This document shows, in pieces, positions 31,547 through 39,056 of a stretch of 64,000 bases of DNA; within the stretch, counting starts at the first letter, position 1, and every line of letters begins with the position of its first letter. Origin of the DNA: Acidimicrobiaceae bacterium (GTDB lineage: Bacteria > Actinomycetota > Acidimicrobiia > Acidimicrobiales > Ilumatobacteraceae); contig JACJWG010000008.1 in NCBI GenBank assembly GCA_020637235.1, positions 1 through 64,000 on the forward strand, written 5' to 3'. The notes beneath the pieces are model-generated. The model saw nothing but the letters and a program-made list of their open reading frames with translations, ran no database searches and was not told the origin of the DNA. The position numbers and the translations under genes are program-made.

Positions 31547-32818
31547 ATGTCCCCCCGATCCGCCCGCCGCACCGCCATCGCGGCCGCACTCGCGTCGCTC
31601 ACCGTCGCGCTCACCGTCACCGGCGCCTCCGGCGTCGTCGAGGCCGCCGTGCCGGTACGCGGCACCTTCACCCCCGTCGAGCCCGTCCGCGTGCTCGACA
31701 CTCGCGACGGCACCGGCGTCGCGGCGCAACGGCTCGGTCCGGTGGGCGCCGGGCAGGTGATCGAACTCGACGTCACCGGCGTCGGGGGCGTGCCCGACAC
31801 CGGCGCCGGTGCCGTCGTGCTCAACGTCACCGTCACCGAAGCGCCCGGCCGCGGCTTCGTCACCGTGTTCCCCTGCGGCGATCTCCGCCCGACGGCGTCG
31901 AACCTCAACTTCCGCCAGGGCGTCAACGTCGCCAACCAGGTGACGGCGAAGATCGGTCGTGACGGGCACGTGTGCTTCTTCACCTCGGCCGAGACCCAGC
32001 TCGTGGCCGACCTCGGCGGCTGGTACGCCGACGACGTCGCCACGGTGCCCGGGTTCTTCTACGAGCAGTTGACACCGGCCCGCATCGTCGACACGCGCGA
32101 CGGCACCGGACTCGGGAGCCGAGCGATCGCACCGATGGCCGCCGGCGAGGTCCTCCGCGTCACCATCCCCGGTGCCGGTGGCGTTCCGGCCGATGCCGAC
32201 GTGCGAGCCGTCACGATGAACGTCACCGTCACCGAGCCGGCGGCGGCGGGATACATCAGCGTCTACCCGTGCGACCAGGACCGGCCCGTCGTGTCGAACG
32301 TCAACTTCGATCCGGCCAACCCGACCGTCGCCAACCTCGCGACCGCCAAGGTGTCCTCGACCGGTGAGGTGTGCTTCTTCGCCTCGGCCGAGACCGAGCT
32401 CATCGTCGACGTGCAGGGCTGGTTCTCGCCGGACAACGCGGTGGCGTACACCGCACTCACCCCGGTCCGAGCGCTCGACACCCGCGATGGCACCGGCGTC
32501 GCCGGGTCGCGGCCCGACCGGGCCGGCCGGGGCGAGATCGTCCGGCTGCACATCGCCGGCGAACACGGCGTGCCGAGCGACGCCGCAGCCGTGTTGCTCA
32601 ACGTCACGATCACCGAGGCCGATGGTCGTGGGTACGTGACGGCCTGGCCGTGCGGCACGGCGCGTCCGGTCGCCTCGTTCCTCAACTTCGTGCGGGGCGT
32701 CGACCAGGCCAACCTCACCCCGGTCGGCATCGGGACCGGTGGCGACGTGTGCCTCTTCGTGAGCGAGGGCACCGAGGTCGTGGCCGACGTGAACGGCTAC
32801 TTCGAGCGGCAGGCCTGA
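31547..32818 (+). CDS. Secreted protein with three repeats of an R-V-L-D-T-R-D-G-T-G domain
   Basis: A 423-residue exported protein: Sec signal peptide (about 1-32, basic start, V-A-L-T-V-T-G-A-S-G core, cut near A-A-V). The mature part is three copies of one domain of about 125 residues (about 40-165, 172-297, 302-421). Each opens P-V/A-R-x-L/V-D-T-R-D-G-T-G, has N-V-T-V/I-T-E, a Y/F-V-T-V/A-x-P-C motif, V/S-N-L/V-N-F, and ends V-C-x-F-x-S-A/E-E-T-x-L/V-V-A/V-D-V-x-G-W/Y-F. One conserved Cys pair per repeat suggests a disulfide. Domain copies are frequent in large actinobacterial surface proteins; here the repeats stand alone. Cell-surface or matrix role presumed. Confidence 0.88.
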   Translation: MSPRSARRTAIAAALASLTVALTVTGASGVVEAAVPVRGTFTPVEPVRVLDTRDGTGVAAQRLGPVGAGQVIELDVTGVGGVPDTGAGAVVLNVTVTEAPGRGFVTVFPCGDLRPTASNLNFRQGVNVANQVTAKIGRDGHVCFFTSAETQLVADLGGWYADDVATVPGFFYEQLTPARIVDTRDGTGLGSRAIAPMAAGEVLRVTIPGAGGVPADADVRAVTMNVTVTEPAAAGYISVYPCDQDRPVVSNVNFDPANPTVANLATAKVSSTGEVCFFASAETELIVDVQGWFSPDNAVAYTALTPVRALDTRDGTGVAGSRPDRAGRGEIVRLHIAGEHGVPSDAAAVLLNVTITEADGRGYVTAWPCGTARPVASFLNFVRGVDQANLTPVGIGTGGDVCLFVSEGTEVVADVNGYFERQA

Positions 32819-32835
32819 TCGCCTGATCCGTCGAG

Positions 32836-32873
32836 GGCGATGCCGGCGGGTCGGACGACCCGCCGGCATCGCC
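32836..32873. terminator. GC-rich bidirectional terminator-like hairpin
   Basis: Perfect 17-bp stem (32836-32852 and 32857-32873) with loop GGAC, lying in the 80 bp between the convergent secreted-protein and SDR genes. No T tract, so possibly a U-less or bidirectional terminator. Confidence 0.6.
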
Positions 32874-32898
32874 GCGCCGGCGGGTCGGCGAGCCCTGC

Positions 32899-33678
32899 TC
32901 AGCGAACGCCGGCGATGAGCGGACGGACGATGCGCTGCGGAGCGCCGACCAGTGCGCCGAACAGGAACGCCCGCCGGGGGAGCCACACCGCCCGCTTCCC
33001 GCGCTCCACCCCGTCGGCCGCCGCACGAGCGACCCGCTCGGCCGAGACGTTCGGCATCAGCTGCAGGTGGCGGAGTCGGGCGAACGACTTCACCGTCGGC
33101 GGGTACTCGAGCTGGTCGAGCAGGTCGGTCGGCACGGGGCCCACCTCGAGCGTCGTCACCTTCACGTCGCTGCCGTGCAGATCCTCCAGCAGGATCCGAC
33201 CGAAGTGGCTGAGGCCCGACTTGGTGCCGCAGTACACGGCGAGGCCGGGGAAACCGCCGTTGGCCGCCATCGACGAGATGTTCAGCACATGGCCCCGGTT
33301 GCGCTCGCGCATCCCGGGCAGCACCATCCGGGTGAGCTGCATCGGCACCGTGAGGTTGAGCCGGACCACGTCGTCGATCTCGGCCTCGGTGGTGTCGAAG
33401 AAGCTCTTGGTGTACTCCATGCCGGCGTTGTTCACGAGCACGTCCACCGGTCCGGCGGCGGCCTCGGCGCGTCCGACGAGCCCGTTCACCTGAGCGGCGT
33501 CGAACAGGTCGCACGGCAGCGCGTACCCGTCGAGTTCGGCCGCGAGTTCGTCGAGCGGCCCGGCACTGCGGGCGGCGAGGCTCACCCGGGCACCCCGCGC
33601 AGCGAACTCGCGAGCGATCGCCGCGCCGATCCCGCGTGACGCCCCCGTCACCAACACGTGTCGGTCCCTGATCTCCAT
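32899..33678 (-). CDS. Short-chain dehydrogenase/reductase
   Basis: A 259-residue SDR: cofactor loop T-G-A-S-R-G-I-G-A-A-I-A near 11, Arg after strand 2 (L-A-A-R) favouring NADP, N-N-A-G-M near 87, catalytic Ser in I-S-S-M-A-A-N and Y-C-G-T-K near 152. After the active site comes G-P-V-P-T-D-L. The C-terminal third (L-P-R-R-A-F-L-F-G-A-L-V-G-A-P-Q-R) is hydrophobic, typical of actinobacterial SDRs that act on lipophilic or acyl substrates. ATG at 33678; the gene is divergent from the propeller-like gene over 21 bp. Confidence 0.9.
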   Translation of the reverse strand: MEIRDRHVLVTGASRGIGAAIAREFAARGARVSLAARSAGPLDELAAELDGYALPCDLFDAAQVNGLVGRAEAAAGPVDVLVNNAGMEYTKSFFDTTEAEIDDVVRLNLTVPMQLTRMVLPGMRERNRGHVLNISSMAANGGFPGLAVYCGTKSGLSHFGRILLEDLHGSDVKVTTLEVGPVPTDLLDQLEYPPTVKSFARLRHLQLMPNVSAERVARAAADGVERGKRAVWLPRRAFLFGALVGAPQRIVRPLIAGVR

Positions 33679-33685
33679 GGGGCCG

Positions 33686-33691
33686 TAGTGT
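33686..33691 (+). promoter_or_regulatory. Candidate -10 element of the propeller-like gene
   Basis: TAGTGT, 8 nt before the GTG at 33700; favours that start over GTG 33688 and 33658. Confidence 0.35.
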
Positions 33692-33699
33692 CGCGCGTC

Positions 33700-35052
33700 G
33701 TGGACGCCACCGGTGACCTCCCCCAGCCCGGCCCCGACGACGACCCGACTGGCCGGGCGCCGATCGCCGAGCCAGGACTCTGGCCGAGCCCGTGGCCGGC
33801 CGAGGACGGCGGACCGCGGCGCCTCGCCGCGGCACGACGTCCGACGGGTGTCGGGCTGCGCGAGGGCGGCACCCTCCGGTCTCACGGCCGGCTCGCGATC
33901 GCCTCGACGATGGTGGTGCTGCGCGACCCGGGCGAGGTGTATCTGCTGTGCCACTCGGCGGGCGACGACGCGATCAGCTGGGTCGAGCAGGTGCACCCCG
34001 AATCGCTCGAGACGGTGCGACGCTCGCCCGATCTGCCCGGCGGACCGACGTGGCCCGGCGGGATCGTCGCACACGCCGACGGCTCGCTGTACGTCGTGTT
34101 CGGCGCCCACGCGCACCGGCTGTCGCCCGAGCTGGCGGTGCTCGCATCCACCCGGCTGCCCCGGTGGCGGCCCTACAACAGCTTCGTCGTGTTGCCCGAC
34201 GGGTCGCTCGCGACGAAGGACTTCGGGGGCCGTCGCCCAGGCGGGGCGGACGACGGCCAACCCACCGACGGCGACGGGCTGGACACCGACCTCGTCGTGC
34301 TCGCGCCCGGCAGCCTCCAGATCGTCGCCCGGGTGACGGTGCCCGAACCGTCGGTGGCGCGCCTCAGTGCCGACGGCGACACGGTGTACCTGGTGTGCGA
34401 CCGCAGCGTGCGGCGTGTGCGCTGGTCGTCGACGGCTCGCTCGCTCGAGCTCGACCCCGACTTCGCACCCGTGTACCGCACGCTGCCCGGCCAGACACAC
34501 GGATGGGACGCGGTTGTCGCGGACGGAGCAGCCTGGTTCCTCGACGACGGGGCCGGCAGCGAGCGGTATGCCGGGAGCTTCCGCGGCATCGGCACCAACG
34601 AGGCCCCGCTGCACCTGGTGCGGGTCGATCTCGGCAACGGCGCCGTGTCGATGGTGGAGGTGTGCGGCGAACCGAACGGGCTGATCGCGAACCCGCCGGC
34701 GATCGATCCCGGCCGCCGTGTCGTCATCGGCTACGACAGCTCGAACGCCAGGATCACCGCGTGGCGGTACGACGCGCCGTTCACGGCGTTCCGTCCGTTG
34801 TGGCACCGTCGGATCAACCAGGCGATGCACCCGCTGCTGTTCGCTGCCACGGGCGAGTTGCTCGTGAACGACCACGACGGTGAGCGTGGCATCGACCAGG
34901 CCGTCGTGCTCGACGTCGAGACCGGTGACGAGCTCGGGCGGGTCGACACGGCCAGCCCGCTGCAGAGCGTGCTGTTCGCCGCCCCCGGTTGGTCGACGAC
35001 CGATGCGTACGTCGTGAGCTTCGCCGGGATCACCCGCATCTGGAGCGAGTGA
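33700..35052 (+). CDS. Predicted beta-propeller-like protein, function unknown
   Basis: About 450 residues with repeated D-G-S-L/D-G-D-T-V-Y-L-V strand-turn units (A-D-G-S-L-Y-V-V-F-G near 125; L-P-D-G-S-L-A-T-K near 165; S-A-D-G-D-T-V-Y-L-V near 225; further copies later), suggesting a six- or seven-bladed propeller as in gluconolactonase or quinoprotein-like proteins. Conserved Trp/His patches (L-P-G-Q-T-H-G-W-D-A; R-R-I-N-Q-A-M-H-P-L-L) could form a pocket. No signal peptide, so probably cytoplasmic. Start chosen by the TAGTGT hexamer; residues before it overlap the SDR promoter. I cannot name the family. Confidence 0.72.
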   Translation: MDATGDLPQPGPDDDPTGRAPIAEPGLWPSPWPAEDGGPRRLAAARRPTGVGLREGGTLRSHGRLAIASTMVVLRDPGEVYLLCHSAGDDAISWVEQVHPESLETVRRSPDLPGGPTWPGGIVAHADGSLYVVFGAHAHRLSPELAVLASTRLPRWRPYNSFVVLPDGSLATKDFGGRRPGGADDGQPTDGDGLDTDLVVLAPGSLQIVARVTVPEPSVARLSADGDTVYLVCDRSVRRVRWSSTARSLELDPDFAPVYRTLPGQTHGWDAVVADGAAWFLDDGAGSERYAGSFRGIGTNEAPLHLVRVDLGNGAVSMVEVCGEPNGLIANPPAIDPGRRVVIGYDSSNARITAWRYDAPFTAFRPLWHRRINQAMHPLLFAATGELLVNDHDGERGIDQAVVLDVETGDELGRVDTASPLQSVLFAAPGWSTTDAYVVSFAGITRIWSE

Positions 35053-35091
35053 CCGGGGCCGAGCGGTGAAAGATGTGGCCTGGCGCCGTCG

Positions 35092-35889
35092 TCAGGTGAG
35101 GGCGATGATCGAGCGGACGGCCGTGTAGACCGCGACGGCGACCAGCAGCCACACGAACCAGCGCGTGAGCTTGCGGGCGTCCACCTGCCCGGCGAGGCGA
35201 CCACCGACCACCACGCCACCGAGGCTCGCGATCGTGAACGGGATCACGGTGCCCCAGTCGATCGCCCCGGCGTCGAGTCGTGAGCCGAGCGCGATGACGG
35301 CGTTGATCGTGATCACGAGCAGCGACGTGCCGACGGCCTCGGGCATCGAGAACCGCAGCGCGAGCACCAGCGCCGGCACGATCACGAAACCGCCACCCAC
35401 GCCGAAGAACCCGGTGAGCAGGCCGACGAAGCTGCCGGCGACCAGCACCTTCGCGACCGTCGGCAGGTCGAGTGCGACATGGGTGACGGCGACGGCCGCG
35501 CCCACTGGGCGTGGCGCCGGAGCCGGTGCCTCTCGGTTCCGGCGCCACATGGCCCAGCCGGCCACGAGCATGACGCCCGAGAAGGCCAGCAACAGCACGT
35601 CCTGATCGACGCTCCGATTCCAGTGCGAGCCGAGCAACGACCCGCCGATCCCGGCGAGACCGAACAGCAACCCGGGGACGAGGCGCACGCGCCCGGCGCG
35701 CCAGTGGGGGAGGATGCCGATCACGGCGGTCATCGCCACGAGCACCAACGAGGTGGTGGTGGCCTCCTTCGGTGACTGGCCGGCGGCGTACACCAGCGCG
35801 GGGACGGCCAGGATCGAGCCGCCGCCGCCCAGTGCACCGAGGGACAGACCGATGAGGAACCCCAGCGGGGAGGCGAGCAGGGCGCGCAC
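35092..35889 (-). CDS. TauE/SafE (TSUP) family anion exporter
   Basis: A 265-residue membrane protein with about eight helices and the TSUP pattern in two halves: G-L-S-L-G-A-L-G-G-G-G-S-I-L-A-V-P-A-L near 15 and G-L-L-T-G-F-F-G-V-G-G-G-F-V-I-V-P-A-L near 155. The family moves sulfite, sulfonates or thiosulfate. It is the last gene after rhodanese and the CstB-like fusion on the same strand, so export of sulfite or thiosulfate made by persulfide oxidation fits. S. aureus cst loci also have a tauE gene next to cstR (known). In this window it lies 14 bp after the rhodanese stop. Confidence 0.88.
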   Translation of the reverse strand: MRALLASPLGFLIGLSLGALGGGGSILAVPALVYAAGQSPKEATTTSLVLVAMTAVIGILPHWRAGRVRLVPGLLFGLAGIGGSLLGSHWNRSVDQDVLLLAFSGVMLVAGWAMWRRNREAPAPAPRPVGAAVAVTHVALDLPTVAKVLVAGSFVGLLTGFFGVGGGFVIVPALVLALRFSMPEAVGTSLLVITINAVIALGSRLDAGAIDWGTVIPFTIASLGGVVVGGRLAGQVDARKLTRWFVWLLVAVAVYTAVRSIIALT

Positions 35890-35903
35890 GTCGGCTCAGG
35901 GTC

Positions 35904-36251
35904 TCAGGCGACGACGCCGGGATTGCCGTTCGCGTTGACGAACGGCAGCTCGTCGGCACGCCACGCCTGCATGCCACCGGTCATGTTGGTCGCGTCGAAC
36001 CCCTGCTGCAGCAACCACGCCGTCACCTGCCCGGAGCGGTTGCCCGAGCGGCAGATGCAGATGATCCGTTGGTCGCGAGGCAGGTCGGCGCTGTGGCCCG
36101 GCACCTGCTGCATCGGCACGTGCAGGGCGCCCTCCACGTGACCGGCCATCCACTCCTCGTACTCGCGCACGTCGAGCAGCAGGGCGCCGTCGTGCTGGGC
36201 GGCGAGGGCCTCGGTCGGGCTGCACACCGGGAGCATGTCGGTCGCGCTCAT
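35904..36251 (-). CDS. Single-domain rhodanese sulfurtransferase
   Basis: A 115-residue rhodanese. The D-V-R-E-Y-E-E-W strand and the A-G-H-V-E-G-A-L-H-V-P motif precede active-site loop C67-R-S-G-N-R at 67-72 with the persulfide-carrying Cys67 (a second Cys at 65). The loop has six residues, the thiosulfate/polysulfide type. It would move sulfane sulfur among thiosulfate, glutathione-like thiols and proteins. Start overlaps the CstB-like stop by 4 bp (ATGA), so it is translated with it as part of the persulfide pathway. Confidence 0.9.
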   Translation of the reverse strand: MSATDMLPVCSPTEALAAQHDGALLLDVREYEEWMAGHVEGALHVPMQQVPGHSADLPRDQRIICICRSGNRSGQVTAWLLQQGFDATNMTGGMQAWRADELPFVNANGNPGVVA

Positions 36252-37657
36252 CGTGCACCCTCCGCCGTCAGCTCGGGCGACTGCGCCTGTGACCAGGCGG
36301 TGTACCCGCCGATGATGTCGGACACGTCGGCGAACCCGTACGAGCGCAGCAGGCTCGATGCGATCGCCGAACGGTACCCGCCGGCGCAGAACACCACCGT
36401 CGGGGCCTCCTTGTCGAGTTCGTCGATGCGGGACAGCAGCTGCGGCAGCGAGATGTGCGTCGCACCGGGGATGGTGCCGAGCTCCACCTCGCCGGGGTTG
36501 CGGATGTCGACGAGCACCAGGTCGGCCACCTCACGCTGGCGGGCAGCGAAGCCTGCGACGGTGAGCCGGGAGAGGCGCTCCACCATCTCGGGGTGCTCGA
36601 CGAAGACACGCAGCGGGTCGGCCAGGGCGCCGACCACGTTGTCGAAGCCGATGCGAGCGAGGCGGATCGCCGCCTCCTGCTCGAGGCCCGGCTCGGTGAC
36701 GAGCACGATCGGCGTGCCCGGCTGCATCACCTCGCCGGTGTACTCGGCGAACCGGCCGCTGTAGCCCACGTTGATCGAGCCGCGCAGGTGACCCATCGTG
36801 AAGGCCATGTCGTCGCGGCTGTCCACCACGACCGCACCGTCGGCCATCGCCGCCTGCACCTCGTCGAGCGTGAGCGAACGGACCTCCACCTCTTCGGGCA
36901 GCAGCTCGCGGGTGGAGCGGTTCTTGATCGCGGCGAACAGGAAGTACAGCGGGGCGACCGACTGGCCCTGGGTGACGGCCTCGACGAACTCGTCCTCGGA
37001 CATCGGGGCGAGGGCGTAGTTGGTCGCCCGTTGCTCGCCGATGGTGGACACGGTCTCGGTGGAGAGGTTCTTGCCGCAGGCCGAGCCGGCGCCGTGGGCC
37101 GGGTAGACCAGGGTCTCGTCGGGCAGCTTCAGCAGCTTCTCGTGCAGCGAGTGGTACAGCTGGCGGGCGAGGCCGTCGGCGGTGAAGCCGATCGCCCCCA
37201 GCAGGTCGGGGCGGCCGACGTCGCCGATGAACAGCGTGTCGCCGGTGAACACCGCGTGGGGCGTGCTCGCCGGACCCTCGGGGCGCACCACGATGCTGAT
37301 CGACTCGGGTGTGTGGCCGGGGGTCTCCATGATCTCGAGCACGACGTCGCCGAGCTCGATCACGTCGCCGTCGTCGACCGGGTGGATCGGGAACTCGGCC
37401 TTGCCCTCGGCGAAACGGCCGAACACGATCGCCGCGCCGGTGCGGTCGGCGAGCTCGAGGTGGCCGGAGAGGAAGTCGGCGTGGAAGTGGGTCTCGACGA
37501 CGTGGGTGATCGTCAGGCCGTTGGCGGCGGCATCGGCGAGGTACTCGTCGACGTCCCGTTGCGGGTCGATCACCGCCGCCTTGCCGGAGACGGTGTCGCC
37601 GACGAGGTAGCTCGCGTGGGAGAGACACCCGAGGTAGTACTGGCGCAGGAACATCAT
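36248..37657 (-). CDS. cstB: CstB-like persulfide dioxygenase-rhodanese fusion
   Basis: A 469-residue three-domain enzyme. Domain 1 (1-240): MBL-fold, Fe(II) persulfide dioxygenase with T-H-F-H-A-D (His57, His59, Asp61, His66), T-P-G-H-T-P-E-S and F-T-G-D-T-L. Domain 2 (about 255-360): rhodanese fold whose active-site place reads I-V-L-V-T-E-P-G, without Cys, so a pseudo-rhodanese. Domain 3 (365-469): rhodanese with Cys424 in V-V-F-C-A-G-G-Y-R-S. Same order as S. aureus CstB, which oxidises low-molecular-weight persulfide to sulfite and thiosulfate (known). TATCAT 6 nt before the ATG; the perfect operator O1 covers it, so a CstR-type repressor would block it. Confidence 0.9.
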   Translation of the reverse strand: MMFLRQYYLGCLSHASYLVGDTVSGKAAVIDPQRDVDEYLADAAANGLTITHVVETHFHADFLSGHLELADRTGAAIVFGRFAEGKAEFPIHPVDDGDVIELGDVVLEIMETPGHTPESISIVVRPEGPASTPHAVFTGDTLFIGDVGRPDLLGAIGFTADGLARQLYHSLHEKLLKLPDETLVYPAHGAGSACGKNLSTETVSTIGEQRATNYALAPMSEDEFVEAVTQGQSVAPLYFLFAAIKNRSTRELLPEEVEVRSLTLDEVQAAMADGAVVVDSRDDMAFTMGHLRGSINVGYSGRFAEYTGEVMQPGTPIVLVTEPGLEQEAAIRLARIGFDNVVGALADPLRVFVEHPEMVERLSRLTVAGFAARQREVADLVLVDIRNPGEVELGTIPGATHISLPQLLSRIDELDKEAPTVVFCAGGYRSAIASSLLRSYGFADVSDIIGGYTAWSQAQSPELTAEGAR

Positions 37658-37663
37658 GTGCCG

Positions 37664-37669
37664 ATGATA
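37664..37669 (-). promoter_or_regulatory. Candidate -10 element of the cstB-rhodanese-tauE unit
   Basis: TATCAT, 6 nt before the ATG at 37657; its 5' part lies inside the operator palindrome O1, which fits repression by occlusion. Confidence 0.5.
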
Positions 37670-37684
37670 CCCCCGGGGGTATCA
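37665..37684. promoter_or_regulatory. CstR/CsoR-type operator O1, perfect palindrome
   Basis: TGATACCCCCGGGGGTATCA, a perfect 20-bp palindrome overlapping the -10 of cstB. The ATACCCCC/GGGGGTAT pattern is what CsoR/CstR-family repressors recognise (known from the family). Confidence 0.85.
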
Positions 37685-37688
37685 GCTG

Positions 37689-37706
37689 TCAACCCCGGGG
37701 GGTATC
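37689..37706. promoter_or_regulatory. Half-conserved operator O2
   Basis: Right half GGGGGTATC is identical to O1 while the left half keeps 5 of 9 bases. Centre is 23 bp (about two helical turns) from O1. May be a low-affinity second site. Confidence 0.5.
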
Positions 37707-37708
37707 GG

Positions 37709-37978
37709 TCAGGCGATCTTCAGGAACATCTTCTGCACGTCCTCGAGCGAGTAGCCCTCGCGCTGGGCGCGGTCGGGATCGGTGACGCACCAGGTGAGAC
37801 CGGCTGCGACGAGGAGGAACGAGGTCTGCTCGAGTGCTTTGGTGGCTGCGGAGAGCTGGGTGACGATGTCTCGGCAGTCGCGCCCCTCGGCGAGCATCTG
37901 CTGCACGCCGCGCACCTGCCCCTCGGCGCGGCGCAGGCGTCGCTGCAGGTCGGCGATGGTGTCCTCGGGCAGTTCCAT
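37709..37978 (-). CDS. cstR: CsoR/CstR-family persulfide-sensing repressor
   Basis: An 89-residue helical repressor. Cys35 in E-G-R-D-C-R-D-I-V-T-Q and Cys64 in L-T-W-C-V are 29 residues apart, as Cys31 and Cys60 are in CstR. The Cu-ligand His expected four residues before the second Cys in CsoR is Gly60 here, so copper sensing is unlikely and thiol-persulfide sensing likely. It lies just upstream of cstB, and site O3 lies in front of it, indicating autoregulation. Start at 37978 rather than 37990 because TATGCT lies exactly 7 nt before it. Confidence 0.88.
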   Translation of the reverse strand: MELPEDTIADLQRRLRRAEGQVRGVQQMLAEGRDCRDIVTQLSAATKALEQTSFLLVAAGLTWCVTDPDRAQREGYSLEDVQKMFLKIA

Positions 37979-37985
37979 GGGTGAC

Positions 37986-37991
37986 AGCATA
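37986..37991 (-). promoter_or_regulatory. Candidate -10 element of cstR
   Basis: TATGCT, 7 nt before the ATG at 37978, and immediately downstream of operator O3. Confidence 0.45.
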
Positions 37992-37994
37992 GGT

Positions 37995-38012
37995 CATACC
38001 CCGCCGGGTACC
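37995..38012. promoter_or_regulatory. CstR-type operator O3
   Basis: CATACCCCGCCGGGTACC matches the O1 pattern at 7 of 9 and 6 of 9 bases in the two halves and sits between the -10 and the expected -35 of cstR. Confidence 0.65.
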
Positions 38013-38029
38013 TCGGGACCGAGGTGGGT

Positions 38030-38063
38030 CGCCTCGGCGGACACGAAGGCGTCCGCCGAGGCG
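38030..38063 (-). terminator. Hairpin after the sqr-dsrC-dsrE unit
   Basis: 13-bp perfect stem (CGCCTCGGCGGAC / GTCCGCCGAGGCG) with an 8-nt loop, just beyond the dsrE-like stop at 38122 and before the cstR promoter. No T run follows, so termination strength is unsure; it separates the two transcription units. Confidence 0.55.
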
Positions 38064-38121
38064 GCGCCGCCGATCCGGAGGGTCGAGTCCGGACCGGACG
38101 ACCGGGTGACGACAGGTGACC

Positions 38122-38598
38122 TCACGTGAAGATGATCTGACCGCCTGCGGCCATCTCGTAGAAGTCGCCCACCGTGATGATGTCGTTCAGCTGCGGGATG
38201 AAGTCGTTCTTCTCGAGGTGGAACATGTCGACGGTGGCCTTGCAGGCGTAGATGCCTGCGCCCGTGTCGGCGATCATCTCGAGGAACTCACCGACCGGCG
38301 GGATGTCGAGCTCTTCCATCTTCTTGTTCATCATGTGGGTGGCGAGCGCGCTCATGCCGGGCAGGCCGCCGATGAGGGTGGGGATGTGCATGCCCGGGTT
38401 GCCGACCGTGGCGACCTTCAGGTGCTCCATCCGCTTCTGGTGGATGGCGTCGAGGCCGAAGAACGTGAAGAACAGATTGCACTCCATCCCCTCGGCGCGA
38501 GCCCCGTTGGCCATGATCAGGCCGGGGTAGACGCCTTCGAGTGAGCCCTTGGAGATGATGATCGAGACCTTCTCGATCGGAGCGGGCGTGACGGTCAT
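38122..38598 (-). CDS. DsrE/DsrF-like (DsrE2-type) sulfur-carrier protein
   Basis: A 158-residue DsrE-fold protein: strand I-E-K-V-S-I-I-I-S-K-G-S-L-E, then G-M-E-C-N-L-F-F-T-F-F-G with a Cys near 40, two Met-rich helices (H-I-P-T-L-I-G-G-L-P-G-M), and Y-A-C-K-A-T-V-D-M-F with a second Cys near 119. DsrE-type proteins take persulfide sulfur from an enzyme and pass it to a DsrC/TusE or TusA partner (known). Its neighbours are a DsrC-like gene and SQR, so it probably relays sulfane sulfur made by SQR. It is in an operon: SQR, DsrC-like, then this gene. Confidence 0.85.
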   Translation of the reverse strand: MTVTPAPIEKVSIIISKGSLEGVYPGLIMANGARAEGMECNLFFTFFGLDAIHQKRMEHLKVATVGNPGMHIPTLIGGLPGMSALATHMMNKKMEELDIPPVGEFLEMIADTGAGIYACKATVDMFHLEKNDFIPQLNDIITVGDFYEMAAGGQIIFT

Positions 38599-38668
38599 GT
38601 CGGGTTCCTTCTCGTGTGCGGACGGGTGGTCGGGTGGCCGGCGGCGGTCCTCGCGGTGGCCGCGTCGA

Positions 38669-38998
38669 TCAGACGCAGCCCTTGGGCTTCGGGATCCCGG
38701 CGATGCGGGCGGCGATCTTGGCCGGGCCCTTCGGGAACAGCTGGTACAGCTCCTTCACGTTGACGCCCGAGGTCTTGCCCAGCGCTCGCACCGACGGGCC
38801 GGTGCCCTTCTCGAGGTACTCCTTGCGCATGAAGCGGATCACCTGCCAGTGGCCGTCGGTGACCGGATCGATGCCCTCGCGGGCGGCGAGCTCGGGGACC
38901 ATCTCCTCGGTCCAGATGCTCGGATCGACGAAGAACCCGTCGTCGGTGAGCTCGACGCTGGTGGCGCCGGCGGGGGTGGTGACGGTGGTGGTGGCCAT
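38669..38998 (-). CDS. TusE/DsrC/DsvC-family sulfur-relay protein
   Basis: A 109-residue DsrC-fold protein: N-terminal V-E-L-T-D-D-G-F-F-V-D-P, T-D-G-H-W-Q-V-I-R-F-M-R, and the C-terminal arm ending G-I-P-K-P-K-G-C-V. The penultimate Cys108 (CysA) is present; the second one about 11 residues before (CysB of dissimilatory DsrC) is absent, with Ala at that place. So it is a TusE- or DsrC-like single-Cys carrier, not part of a dsrAB sulfite reductase trisulfide cycle. Between SQR and DsrE-like genes it likely receives sulfane sulfur; no tusA gene lies nearby. Confidence 0.88.
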   Translation of the reverse strand: MATTTVTTPAGATSVELTDDGFFVDPSIWTEEMVPELAAREGIDPVTDGHWQVIRFMRKEYLEKGTGPSVRALGKTSGVNVKELYQLFPKGPAKIAARIAGIPKPKGCV

Positions 38999-39056
38999 GG
39001 CGGGTGGGTGGTCCTTCGCTGTGGGATCGGGTGTGGGAGACGGGGCGGCGGCGGGA

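Noticed and set aside
37709..37978. Copper-sensing CsoR
   Set aside because: The His of the Cys-His-Cys copper site is Gly60 and no copper transporter or chaperone genes lie nearby.
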